Shown piece by piece: positions 1 to 5,245 of a stretch of 9,444 nucleotides of DNA (within the stretch, counting starts at the first letter, position 1; every line of letters starts with the position of its first letter). The DNA lies in assembly GCA_003387805.1 (NCBI GenBank), contig QGSR01000057.1:1-9444 (forward strand). The letters are read 5' to 3'. Made by a program: the position numbers and the translations under genes. The notes under the pieces are model-generated. The model was not told the origin of the DNA and did no database searches. It worked only from the letters and a program-made list of their open reading frames with translations. Source of the stretch: Bacillota bacterium (GTDB lineage: Bacteria; Bacillota; Limnochordia; Limnochordales; ZCTH02-B6).

Positions 1-418
1 CGGCTCCGTCGCACGGCGCGACGCCCGCCGCCCTCGTCGCACGGCGCGACGCCCGCCGCCCTCGTCGCACGGCGCAACGCCCGCCGCCCTCGTCGCACGG
101 CGCAACGCCCGCCGCCCTCGTCGCACGGCGCGACGCCCGCCGCCTTCGTCGCACGGCGCAACGTTGGTCTTGTGCGTGGCGGTGGGATTGGCCCGGACTG
201 CCCGGGCGCGGTTGCGGCTTTGGCAGCACGGTCGTCACACGGTGGCCGCACAGTCGACGCCCGGTCGTCACCCGGTCGCCGCCCGGTCGGCCACGGCGGA
301 TGCCGATGGCCGGGTTACGGCACGACACGGCCAGCGGCGTCCGGCCTCCAACGCTCGCTCTCGCCGGCGGGTTTGGCTCGGCAGGCGACTTCCTCTTTGC
401 GTTTGTTTGAAGCGACGA
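1..418. other. Non-coding stretch left of the flavoprotein gene
   Basis: No open frame here has a ribosome binding site, recognisable domain or sensible composition. The first 163 bases are a tandem repeat, listed separately. The rest is G+C-rich with short direct repeats, for example CGGTCGTCAC at 229-238 and 262-271 followed by more CCGGTCG copies. I see no intrinsic terminator for the minus-strand gene that ends at 419. Confidence 0.6.
7..163. repeat. 28-bp tandem repeat, five full copies plus a 17-bp partial copy
   Basis: Copies run 7-34, 35-62, 63-90, 91-118, 119-146 and 147-163 (partial) and differ at only two positions: unit base 14 (G or A) and unit base 27 (C or T in the fifth copy). 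Each unit holds an inverted repeat GTCGC-ACGGC-GCGAC. There are no unique spacers, so it is not CRISPR. A 28-bp period is not a multiple of three, so it does not encode a simple peptide repeat. The array may extend left of the window. Confidence 0.95.
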
Positions 419-988
419 CTACGCCCGCACCGGCTGGACCGTGTGCTCCTGGACGAAGGCGATGAACTTTTCCACGACGCCGTCGAGGAACGTCAAGGTG
501 GCTTCGTCCACCAGGCGCCGCTGCTCGGGGTCAAACTTGTTCATGGCCATGTTGACCAATACTTCGTTGCCGCCGGGAGGCAGCACCTTGGCCTGAATGC
601 CCGGAGACGAGAGAATCTCCCTCAGATGCAGCTGAGCCCGGACCGTCCCCAGCATGCCGGGGGTGGCACCCATGGTCAGGACGGGCTTGCCCACGAAAAC
701 CCGTTCGCCGCGGGAGCACCAGTCCAGCGCGTTTTTCAGCACGCCGGGCACGGACCAGTTGTACTCCGGCGTAACGATGATGACGCCGTCGGCCTCGGCG
801 ATGGCCGCCTTGAAACGCTGCACCACGTCGGGCGGGTCGAGCTCCTTGTCCTGGTCAAAGTGCGGCAGGGAACGTATGTCGAGAATCTCGACGTCGAGCT
901 TGTCCTTGTATCGTTCTTGCAAGGTGAGAGCCAGCTGCAGGTTGTATGAGTTTTGCCGAAGGCTCCCGACCAACGTTGCAATCTTCAT
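419..988 (-). CDS. NADPH-dependent FMN reductase-family flavoprotein (189 aa)
   Basis: The protein has the flavodoxin-like fold of the NADPH-dependent FMN reductase family (azoreductase, chromate and quinone reductase relatives). These are soluble cytosolic enzymes that use bound FMN to transfer hydride from NAD(P)H to quinones, flavins, azo dyes or metals. Visible motifs are the FMN phosphate loop GSLRQNSYN at residues 8-16, the flavin-site signature PEYNWSVPGVLKNALDW at 74-90, and a third conserved segment GATPGMLGTVRAQLHLR at 107-123. Length is normal for the family. The ATG at 988 is chosen because GGAGGT lies nine bases upstream (998-1003) and the protein then begins MKIATLVGSLR. A start at 1042 would add 18 unrelated residues. 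The gene stands alone: 1.3 kb of non-coding DNA separates it from the radical SAM gene on the same strand. The natural substrate cannot be read from sequence. Confidence 0.93.
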   Translation of the reverse strand: MKIATLVGSLRQNSYNLQLALTLQERYKDKLDVEILDIRSLPHFDQDKELDPPDVVQRFKAAIAEADGVIIVTPEYNWSVPGVLKNALDWCSRGERVFVGKPVLTMGATPGMLGTVRAQLHLREILSSPGIQAKVLPPGGNEVLVNMAMNKFDPEQRRLVDEATLTFLDGVVEKFIAFVQEHTVQPVRA

Positions 989-997
989 GATAACGTG

Positions 998-1003
998 ACC
1001 TCC
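998..1003 (-). promoter_or_regulatory. Ribosome binding site of the FMN reductase gene
   Basis: GGAGGT on the minus strand, nine bases before the ATG at 988. It decides between the two in-frame starts at 988 and 1042. Confidence 0.85.
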
Positions 1004-1115
1004 AGTTCGTGTTGCTGCACGCTGGCCGGCCGGCGGGCGCACGCCGCCGGCCCGGCGTTGTTTTCATGCACGCGGTTTGGAATCGTCCGCTGAGGCACGG
1101 TGCGGGCGTGATGCG

Positions 1116-1210
1116 GCGCGGTGCGGCCTCGCGGCGGCGCGATGCGGTCCTCGCGGCGGTGCGTCCTGGTGGCGGCGCGGTCCTCGCGGCGGCGCGATGC
1201 GGTCCTCGCG
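1116..1210. repeat. Degenerate 11-bp-period G+C-rich repeat
   Basis: The 11-mer CCTCGCGGCGG appears at 1127-1137, 1149-1159 and 1182-1192, each followed by another 11-mer. The 22-mer beginning at 1127 recurs exactly at 1182, 55 bases (five units) away. Between these copies are decayed units ending in GGT. The block lies upstream of the minus-strand FMN reductase gene but beyond its ribosome binding site. Confidence 0.8.
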
Positions 1211-1373
1211 CCTGGGCGGTACTTGGCTGCGGAAACATGCAGTCCACGGGGCGATACGGCCAGGCCCTCGCGCCACAGCACCGTTCTGCCCGCACATGGC
1301 TTCGCACATCCAGTATTATGGCACCGCACCGGGCCCACCGAGTAGAATACCTGACGGTGTCGGGCAATGCAAA

Positions 1374-1466
1374 TCAGGCCAGCCTCACCAGCGGTTCCCG
1401 GATGGCGGTCCGCACGAACTCGGCGCCCTGCTGACGCACGTGTTCCTCCACAGCTTCGACGCTCCG
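1374..1466 (-). pseudogene. Possible coding remnant, unidentified
   Basis: On the minus strand, about 30 codons before the TGA at 1374-1376 read like real protein: VEAVEEHVRQQGAEFVRTAI followed by REPLVRLA. It has amphipathic helix spacing and high-GC third positions. Upstream the frame (1580-1467) turns into arginine/proline-rich sequence with no start signal. The pattern is reminiscent of the N-terminal helix of some transposases, but that is a guess; no domain is identifiable. It may equally be chance. Confidence 0.2.
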
Positions 1467-1609
1467 GCTATCGGAAGGGCCCGCGCGGTCGGGCAGACCC
1501 CGAGGCCGACCGGCGGCGAGTCCCGGCGGAGAGCTGCGGGCGGGGCGACGTGACAGGCGGCGCCCAGGACGGGCGCCCACTGCAACCGACGGGCAGCGAC
1601 GAGCCTGAC

Positions 1610-1705
1610 GCCGAACTTTGTACTTTCGTGACGCTAAGTCTTGCGTCTCGTGTCACTGGTGTCACACGGTGGAGAATCTGTTGTCACGGGAGTACAAAGT
1701 TCGGC
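1610..1705. repeat. Palindromic element 1 of 3
   Basis: The arms 1611-1632 and 1683-1704 pair along all 22 positions (20 Watson-Crick, two G-T). They read CCGAACTTTGTACT-TTC-GTGAC and GTCAC-GGG-AGTACAAAGTTCGG. One further base on each side (1610 G, 1705 C) also pairs. The 50-base interior holds two direct copies of GTGTCAC (1650-1656 and 1659-1665) separated by TG, giving the near-palindrome CACTGGTG at the centre. Confidence 0.93.
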
Positions 1706-1755
1706 GGCCCGGCTTCGTGCCGTGCCGCCGTTGGTTTTCCGCAACTTTGGCCGCA

Positions 1756-1825
1756 GCGCAAAGGCCCTTGACATCGGCGTTTTCGAGGGGGCCTCAGCCA
1801 CCATTGGCTCGGTCTCACTTTGCGC
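1756..1825. repeat. Inverted repeats in the spacer between elements 1 and 2
   Basis: GCGCAAAG (1756-1763) is the reverse complement of CTTTGCGC (1818-1825). Between them lies a small hairpin, AGCCA-CCAT-TGGCT (1796-1809). Function unknown. Confidence 0.5.
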
Positions 1826-1836
1826 TCTTCCGCGCA

Positions 1837-1932
1837 GCGGGACTTTGTACTCCTGTGACAACGATTCGCGGAGTTGGCGTCACCAGTGTCGCTCGACCGA
1901 GAAACGATCGTCACGAGAGTACAAACTTCAGC
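1837..1932. repeat. Palindromic element 2 of 3 (diverged)
   Basis: The left arm ACTTTGTACT-CCT-GTGAC (1842-1859) faces GTCAC-GAG-AGTACAAACTT (1910-1928). Mismatches are at 1839/1930, 1843/1926 and 1853/1916. The interior carries GTCACCAGTGTC (1879-1890), so the central octamer CACCAGTG is the reverse complement of the CACTGGTG found in elements 1 and 3. This copy is the most decayed at its outer ends. Confidence 0.85.
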
Positions 1933-2066
1933 GGCGCGTTTGCGCATGAGCGGACCGCCGATGCTTCCAGCAATTGGGTGATGACGAAAACGCTCTTCTC
2001 ATCAGGCTTGTCGTCGCGGGCTCGGCACGCGCCCGGCGGTGCCGACGGCCCTTGGCCGTCTCGGAA
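1933..2066. other. Spacer between elements 2 and 3, with hairpins
   Basis: This 134-base spacer has no sequence similarity by eye to the 131-base spacer at 1706-1836. It holds GCGC-GTTT-GCGC (1934-1945), TGATGA/TCATCA (1979-1984 and 1999-2004), CGGCAC/GTGCCG (2023-2028 and 2039-2044) and GACGGCC-CTT-GGCCGTC (2044-2060). None is followed by a T-run, so they are not typical terminators. Confidence 0.5.
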
Positions 2067-2161
2067 GCCGACTTTGTACTCTCATGACAATGCTTATCGC
2101 CGGTTGTGTCACTGGTGTCACACGATGGCGGCTCGTGTGACATAGGAGTACAAAGTTCGGC
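2067..2161. repeat. Palindromic element 3 of 3
   Basis: The outer arms GCCG-ACTTTGTACT (2067-2080) and AGTACAAAGT-TCGGC (2147-2161) pair with one bulged base at 2157. The inner arm ATGAC (2084-2088) faces GACAT (2139-2143). The first inner pair is A-T here, where elements 1 and 2 have G-C, a compensatory change. The interior has the same double box as element 1: GTGTCAC at 2106-2112 and 2115-2121 separated by TG. Confidence 0.92.
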
Positions 2162-2269
2162 ACGGACTCTTGCGCGGGCCCAGTGGAGCTGGCGCCGGCC
2201 GAGTGCAAAGAGGGGGCGGCCCCGCACCAACCCGCGAAAGCCCATCCCGCAGCCCGGCGGCTCAGTACA

Positions 2270-3490
2270 TCAGTACATAAACTCGCGGATGTCGTACCGT
2301 GCCGCCTTCACGCCCCGGCTGCGGATGTGCCGCGCCCACCGGTCCAGCTCGGCTTCAATTTCATCCTCGCTCATCGGCGTCAGGCCCCGCGACTGCCTCA
2401 GCGCCGCGTAGCCCGAACCCGGCTGCTCGATGAAAGGCGAGAGGTAGACGATGTCGCCTTCGCCCAGCGGCAGGCGGGCCAGCGTTTCCAGCGTGGCGGC
2501 GGCGTGGGCTTCCCGGTACTGGTGCCCGCCGATGCCGATCATCGCGATCAGGCCCACCTGGAGCCCGGCGGCCTTCAGGCGCAGGACGAAGTCCACCAGC
2601 TCATCCCGGGAGCCGGGTTTGTTGATGAGCGCCAGCAGCTCGTCGAGCCCGGTTTCCATTCCGATATAAACCCGGTGCAGTCCCAGCTCCGCCAAGGCTC
2701 GCCAGTCGGCCACGCTCTTGCGCTCGCCGGTGTAGACGTCAATGAAGCTGTAGATCGGCATGGCGGGAAACGCGGCGCGGGCCGCTTCCATAATCGGAAG
2801 GAGGCGGCGCTGCGCCAGGGCCAGCGCGTTGCCGTCGCCGAGGAAGACGCTCTTGCGCATGAGAAGGCCCCGCCCGAGGAACGCCTTCACGTCGGCGATG
2901 TGCCGGCGGAATTCATCCGGGCTCTTTACGCGAAACGGCCGGTCCTGGTAGAACGTGCAAAACGTGCATTTGTTCCACGTGCAGCCTTCCGTCGCCTGGA
3001 GGACGACGGTGAGGTACTGGTCCGGCGGCAGAATGGAGATGGGCTTGTATACGGCGGCGAAACGCTCGGCTTCGGCCAGGAGAGCCTCGGGGGTCCACCG
3101 CAGCACCTCTTCTTCGAGGCGCCGGCGCAGCTCTCCGTCGGTGCGGGGAAGCACGTCCTCGACCGCCTGCAGCACTTCGGCGAACAGTCGGTACGCCTCG
3201 TCCCGGCTCAGCCGGCGGCGCACCCGCGGCGGCTTCCGACCCGGCGGCGTCCGCCCCGACGGATTCCGCTCCGCCGGATTCCGCTCCGACGGCTTCCGCC
3301 CGAAGGGCCCCTCCACGGCCCGCTCCCGTACCTCCACGTCAGACGCCAGCGTGCGGCGGTACGTGCGGCCGCCGGCCACGTACGAAAACAGCCGGCCTTC
3401 CCGGTCGAACGACGCCACCACGTCGCGGGCGGGACTGATGTTGGTGAAAGCGGGCTTCACCGATGCGAGAAGTTCGTTCGGGCTGCTCAT
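2270..3490 (-). CDS. Radical SAM protein, COG1032-like (406 aa)
   Basis: A predicted cytosolic radical S-adenosylmethionine enzyme: a [4Fe-4S] cluster on three cysteines reductively cleaves SAM to start radical chemistry. The cysteines are C170, C175 and C178 in GCTWNKCTFCTFY. This is CX4CX2C, a spacing I recall from the GCSHNKCTFC-type subgroup rather than the common CX3CX2C. Supporting motifs are FLGDGNAL (216-223, SAM amino-group region), a YSFIDVYTG segment (247-255), VYIGMETG (274-281), and a barrel end VGLIAMIGIGGHQY (312-325). Residues 64-88 are five tandem pentapeptides of the form [GE]-R-x-P-[SAP], upstream of the catalytic barrel and probably a disordered linker. The ATG at 3490 has no good Shine-Dalgarno sequence but fits a leaderless start (see promoter entry). 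The gene is divergent from the DUF4097 gene. Substrate and pathway are unknown. Confidence 0.88.
   Translation of the reverse strand: MSSPNELLASVKPAFTNISPARDVVASFDREGRLFSYVAGGRTYRRTLASDVEVRERAVEGPFGRKPSERNPAERNPSGRTPPGRKPPRVRRRLSRDEAYRLFAEVLQAVEDVLPRTDGELRRRLEEEVLRWTPEALLAEAERFAAVYKPISILPPDQYLTVVLQATEGCTWNKCTFCTFYQDRPFRVKSPDEFRRHIADVKAFLGRGLLMRKSVFLGDGNALALAQRRLLPIMEAARAAFPAMPIYSFIDVYTGERKSVADWRALAELGLHRVYIGMETGLDELLALINKPGSRDELVDFVLRLKAAGLQVGLIAMIGIGGHQYREAHAAATLETLARLPLGEGDIVYLSPFIEQPGSGYAALRQSRGLTPMSEDEIEAELDRWARHIRSRGVKAARYDIREFMY
3227..3301 (-). repeat. 15-bp tandem repeat inside the radical SAM gene
   Basis: Five 15-bp units encode the pentapeptides GRKPS, ERNPA, ERNPS, GRTPP and GRKPP (residues 64-88). 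The period is a multiple of three, so the frame is kept and unit number can vary without breaking the gene. Confidence 0.9.
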
Positions 3491-3496
3491 GCAACC

Positions 3497-3525
3497 AGCC
3501 TATCACGGCGAACGGCGGTCCACAA
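3497..3525 (-). promoter_or_regulatory. Candidate promoter of the radical SAM gene, giving a leaderless mRNA
   Basis: On the minus strand TTGTGG (3525-3520) lies 17 bases before TAGGCT (3502-3497), and the ATG begins seven bases after the -10 box, where transcription would start. Each hexamer matches the housekeeping consensus at only three of six bases, so this rests mainly on spacing and on the missing Shine-Dalgarno sequence. Confidence 0.4.
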
Positions 3526-3611
3526 CTCCCCGGCGGGCGGCGCCCCACAACTCCCCTGTGGGCGGGCAGGCTCCCCACAACTCTCCGAGGGACAGCGCCG
3601 CACAACTCCCC
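3520..3611. repeat. Four direct repeats of CCACAACTCCCC
   Basis: Copies lie at 3520-3531, 3545-3556, 3575-3586 (CTCTCC variant) and 3600-3611 (GCAC variant). The start-to-start steps are 25, 30 and 25 bases. On the minus strand they read GGGGAGTTGTGG, and the copy nearest the radical SAM gene contains the candidate -35 box. They may be operator sites or decayed promoter duplications. Confidence 0.85.
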
Positions 3612-3698
3612 GGCGAGCAACGCTGCCTCGTCGGGCGGAAACTTGCTCCCGCGGCAAAATTTGAATTGGCCGGCTAACGAAATTTCCCGAACGGCGGC

Positions 3699-3712
3699 GG
3701 GACAAATGTCCC
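3699..3712. repeat. Perfect palindrome GGGACAAATGTCCC-type (6-bp arms)
   Basis: GGGACA and TGTCCC flank a two-base AA centre, 159 bases upstream of the DUF4097 start. Related motifs cluster at 5024-5092. It could be an operator or part of a dispersed REP-like repeat. Confidence 0.75.
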
Positions 3713-3856
3713 TGCCCGAAGGACGTCCGCCCATGCCCAGATTTTCGCCTTTTCGATAGGGTGAAACGTGTAGGAGCAGATCCGCAACGGGAACGTTCCG
3801 GACCCGGGCCGGCGCGGCGCGGTCCGGCGCGGCACGGTCCGGCGCGGCGGCACCAT

Positions 3857-3863
3857 AGGAGGT
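3857..3863 (+). promoter_or_regulatory. Ribosome binding site deciding the DUF4097 start
   Basis: AGGAGGT lies seven bases before the ATG at 3871. The in-frame GTG at 3865 is only one base away and so too close to be used. Confidence 0.85.
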
Positions 3864-3870
3864 AGTGCGC

Positions 3871-4830
3871 ATGGCGGGCGACGACAAAGCAACGTGGAAG
3901 ACGGCCTTGTACGTGGCGCTGGTGGCGGTGGGCTTCATAGGAGGCGTCATCGGTCTCACCCAGCTCACCATCAGCGCTGACGACCCGGGCGTGCAGTGGC
4001 ACGCCTCGCTGCCCCTGCTGCCGGGGGAAACGCTGAGGGTGGAGACGGTCAACGGCGTCATCACGTACGAAACGTGGGACGGCAGCGAGGTGGAGATTGA
4101 GGCCACGGCGCGGGCCCGGGCGCTGACCAACGGCCAGGCGCGGCGCTACACCGAGCAGGTCCAGGTGGACCTGATACGCACGGAGGGCGGCGTCGAGGCC
4201 GTGGCGCGGCTGCCGCAAAACCTGGCCAATCTCAATACCGTGACGGTGAACTTCCGCGTGCGCGTGCCCGAGGACTGGCGCGGCCGGGTGGAGCTGCGCA
4301 CGATCAACGGCCAGGTGACGGCGGCCAACCTGCACGGCGACGCCGAAGTGGAGACGGCTACGGGACCGATTTCCATCCGCTCCCACAGCGGGTCGCTCAA
4401 GGTCATCACCGGCAACGGCGCCATCAACGTCACCGACGCCAACACCGTGCTGGACGCGTTTACCTCCAACGGCACCATCGACGTCAGCGGGGCCGTGCTG
4501 CGGGGCCAAGGCTTCGCCCGCACGCTGAACGGCACGGTGCGCATTCACGCCTCGCTGGACGAGGAGGCGACGCTGCAGGTGGACACGTCGCAGGGCAGCG
4601 TGTCCTTCGTGCTGACCGACCCGGACGTGGCGCTGGACCTGGCGGCCAACAACGGCACGGTGCGGCTGCATGCCGACGTGGCTGCATCCCTGCGCCAGCC
4701 CGACAAGCTGGTAGGCAGCATCGGCGCCGGCAGGGCGGTTTTGCACGCCAGGGCCAACAACGGCTCCATTGACCTGTACGTGACCGAAACGACGGCGCTG
4801 CAGCCGGCGGGTGCGTCATCGCCCAACTAG
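3871..4830 (+). CDS. Membrane-anchored DUF4097-type beta-repeat protein (319 aa)
   Basis: This is a DUF4097 (putative adhesin) family protein. One hydrophobic helix at about residues 11-33 anchors it, and a basic residue before it (K10) favours the bulk being outside the membrane. The rest is a ladder of short beta units with the pattern N-G-x-[IV]: VNGVI (60), INGQV (145), ATGPI (163), HSGSL (172), GNGAI (181), SNGTI (199), LNGTV (219), SQGSV (240), NNGTV (260) and NNGSI (296). Such repeats are expected to form a beta-helix or beta-roll. Known family members are often next to sensor or anti-sigma-like genes, but none is present here. It is divergent from the radical SAM gene and followed by a probable terminator, so it is likely monocistronic. 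Molecular function is unknown; 'adhesin' is only a family label. Confidence 0.88.
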   Translation: MAGDDKATWKTALYVALVAVGFIGGVIGLTQLTISADDPGVQWHASLPLLPGETLRVETVNGVITYETWDGSEVEIEATARARALTNGQARRYTEQVQVDLIRTEGGVEAVARLPQNLANLNTVTVNFRVRVPEDWRGRVELRTINGQVTAANLHGDAEVETATGPISIRSHSGSLKVITGNGAINVTDANTVLDAFTSNGTIDVSGAVLRGQGFARTLNGTVRIHASLDEEATLQVDTSQGSVSFVLTDPDVALDLAANNGTVRLHADVAASLRQPDKLVGSIGAGRAVLHARANNGSIDLYVTETTALQPAGASSPN

Positions 4831-4939
4831 CAGCACCGGAGCCGGCAGCGGAGCCGGCAGCGGCGCCGGAGGCGACGGAAGTTTAGGCCGGGCGGCCGGC
4901 CCACCGACGACGAAACAACCCCCAACCCCACCTGAGTTC

Positions 4940-4961
4940 CGGCGGGCCGCCCGGCGTTTTT
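4940..4961 (+). terminator. Probable intrinsic terminator of the DUF4097 gene
   Basis: A G+C-rich stem (CGGCGGG-CCG-CCCGGCG, one G-G mismatch) is followed at once by five T residues (4957-4961), 110 bases after the stop codon. The stem is short because of the mismatch. Confidence 0.5.
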
Positions 4962-5023
4962 CCCCGGGGCGCTGCGTCACATTTTTCGAGGCGCGCCCGG
5001 GTTGCATTGTTCACTTTTTTCGT

Positions 5024-5092
5024 CGGGACATTTTTCCCGGTGTCCCGGGACGAAACGGGGCAAATGTCCTTTCCGGGCACGGGACAAAGTCA
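5024..5092. repeat. Cluster of GGGACA/TGTCCC motifs
   Basis: CGGGACA (5024-5030) and TGTCCCG (5041-5047) form a 7-bp inverted repeat with a 10-base loop. GGGGCAAATGTCCT (5057-5070) matches the palindrome at 3699-3712 at 12 of 14 bases. GGGACAAAGTCA (5081-5092) is a further partial copy. Confidence 0.75.
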
Positions 5093-5215
5093 ACTGGTAC
5101 TGCGGGGCGGGGTCTTTAAGAATCGAAATTAGATGTTGTCCAGCAGTCCGGGCTTCCGCCGGAAGGTATGCGCGGACCGGACGTCGAAATGCGCCAAAAA
5201 ACAAAATTCTACGTT

Positions 5216-5245
5216 TTGACACGTCGGTAGGTTTATCCGGAATTT
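5216..5245 (+). promoter_or_regulatory. Weak promoter candidate for the oxidase operon
   Basis: TTGACA (5216-5221) is a perfect -35 hexamer in an A+T-richer patch. With an 18-base spacer the best -10 is GAATTT (5240-5245), a poor match. If real, it leaves a leader of about 160 bases before the ATG at 5414. Confidence 0.3.

Larger units (their letters stand above)
989..2269. other. 1.28-kb region without a convincing gene
   Basis: Six-frame reading gives only overlapping arginine-, proline- and serine-rich frames without a supported start. Contents are the 11-bp-period repeat (about 1116-1210), a short possible coding remnant (1374-1466 minus), the array of three palindromic elements (1610-2161), and small hairpins in the spacers between them. 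No tRNA or known riboswitch pattern was recognised. Confidence 0.6.
3491..3870. other. Divergent intergenic region (380 bp)
   Basis: This region separates the minus-strand radical SAM gene from the plus-strand DUF4097 gene. It contains a candidate promoter for the former, four direct repeats, the palindromes GGGACAAATGTCCC (3699-3712) and GGAACGTTCC (3790-3799), and a 15-bp tandem repeat of the type CGGTCCGGCGCGGC (about 3812-3850) just before the ribosome binding site at 3857. No gene is seen. Confidence 0.65.

Noticed and set aside
7..163. CRISPR array
   Set aside because: The 28-bp units are directly abutting with no spacers, and no cas gene is present.
164..949. 261-codon plus-strand frame overlapping the FMN reductase gene
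   Set aside because: It is antisense to a clear flavoprotein gene, its N-terminal third is low-complexity, and no start signal is visible.
1618..2145. 175-codon plus-strand frame across the palindrome array
   Set aside because: It runs through all three repeat elements, lacks a ribosome binding site, and its repeated CHWCHT-like peptides are just translations of the DNA repeats.
1610..2161. CRISPR or classical integron cassette array as a firm call
   Set aside because: Repeats are ~95 bp palindromes, far longer than CRISPR repeats. The attC-like ends hold for elements 1 and 3 only in part and fail in element 2, and no integrase is in the window.
3487..4746. 419-codon minus-strand frame opposite the DUF4097 gene
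   Set aside because: Composition is that of a shadow frame (R, H, A, V, Q runs) and no motif is present, while the plus strand has strong beta-repeat signatures and a ribosome binding site.
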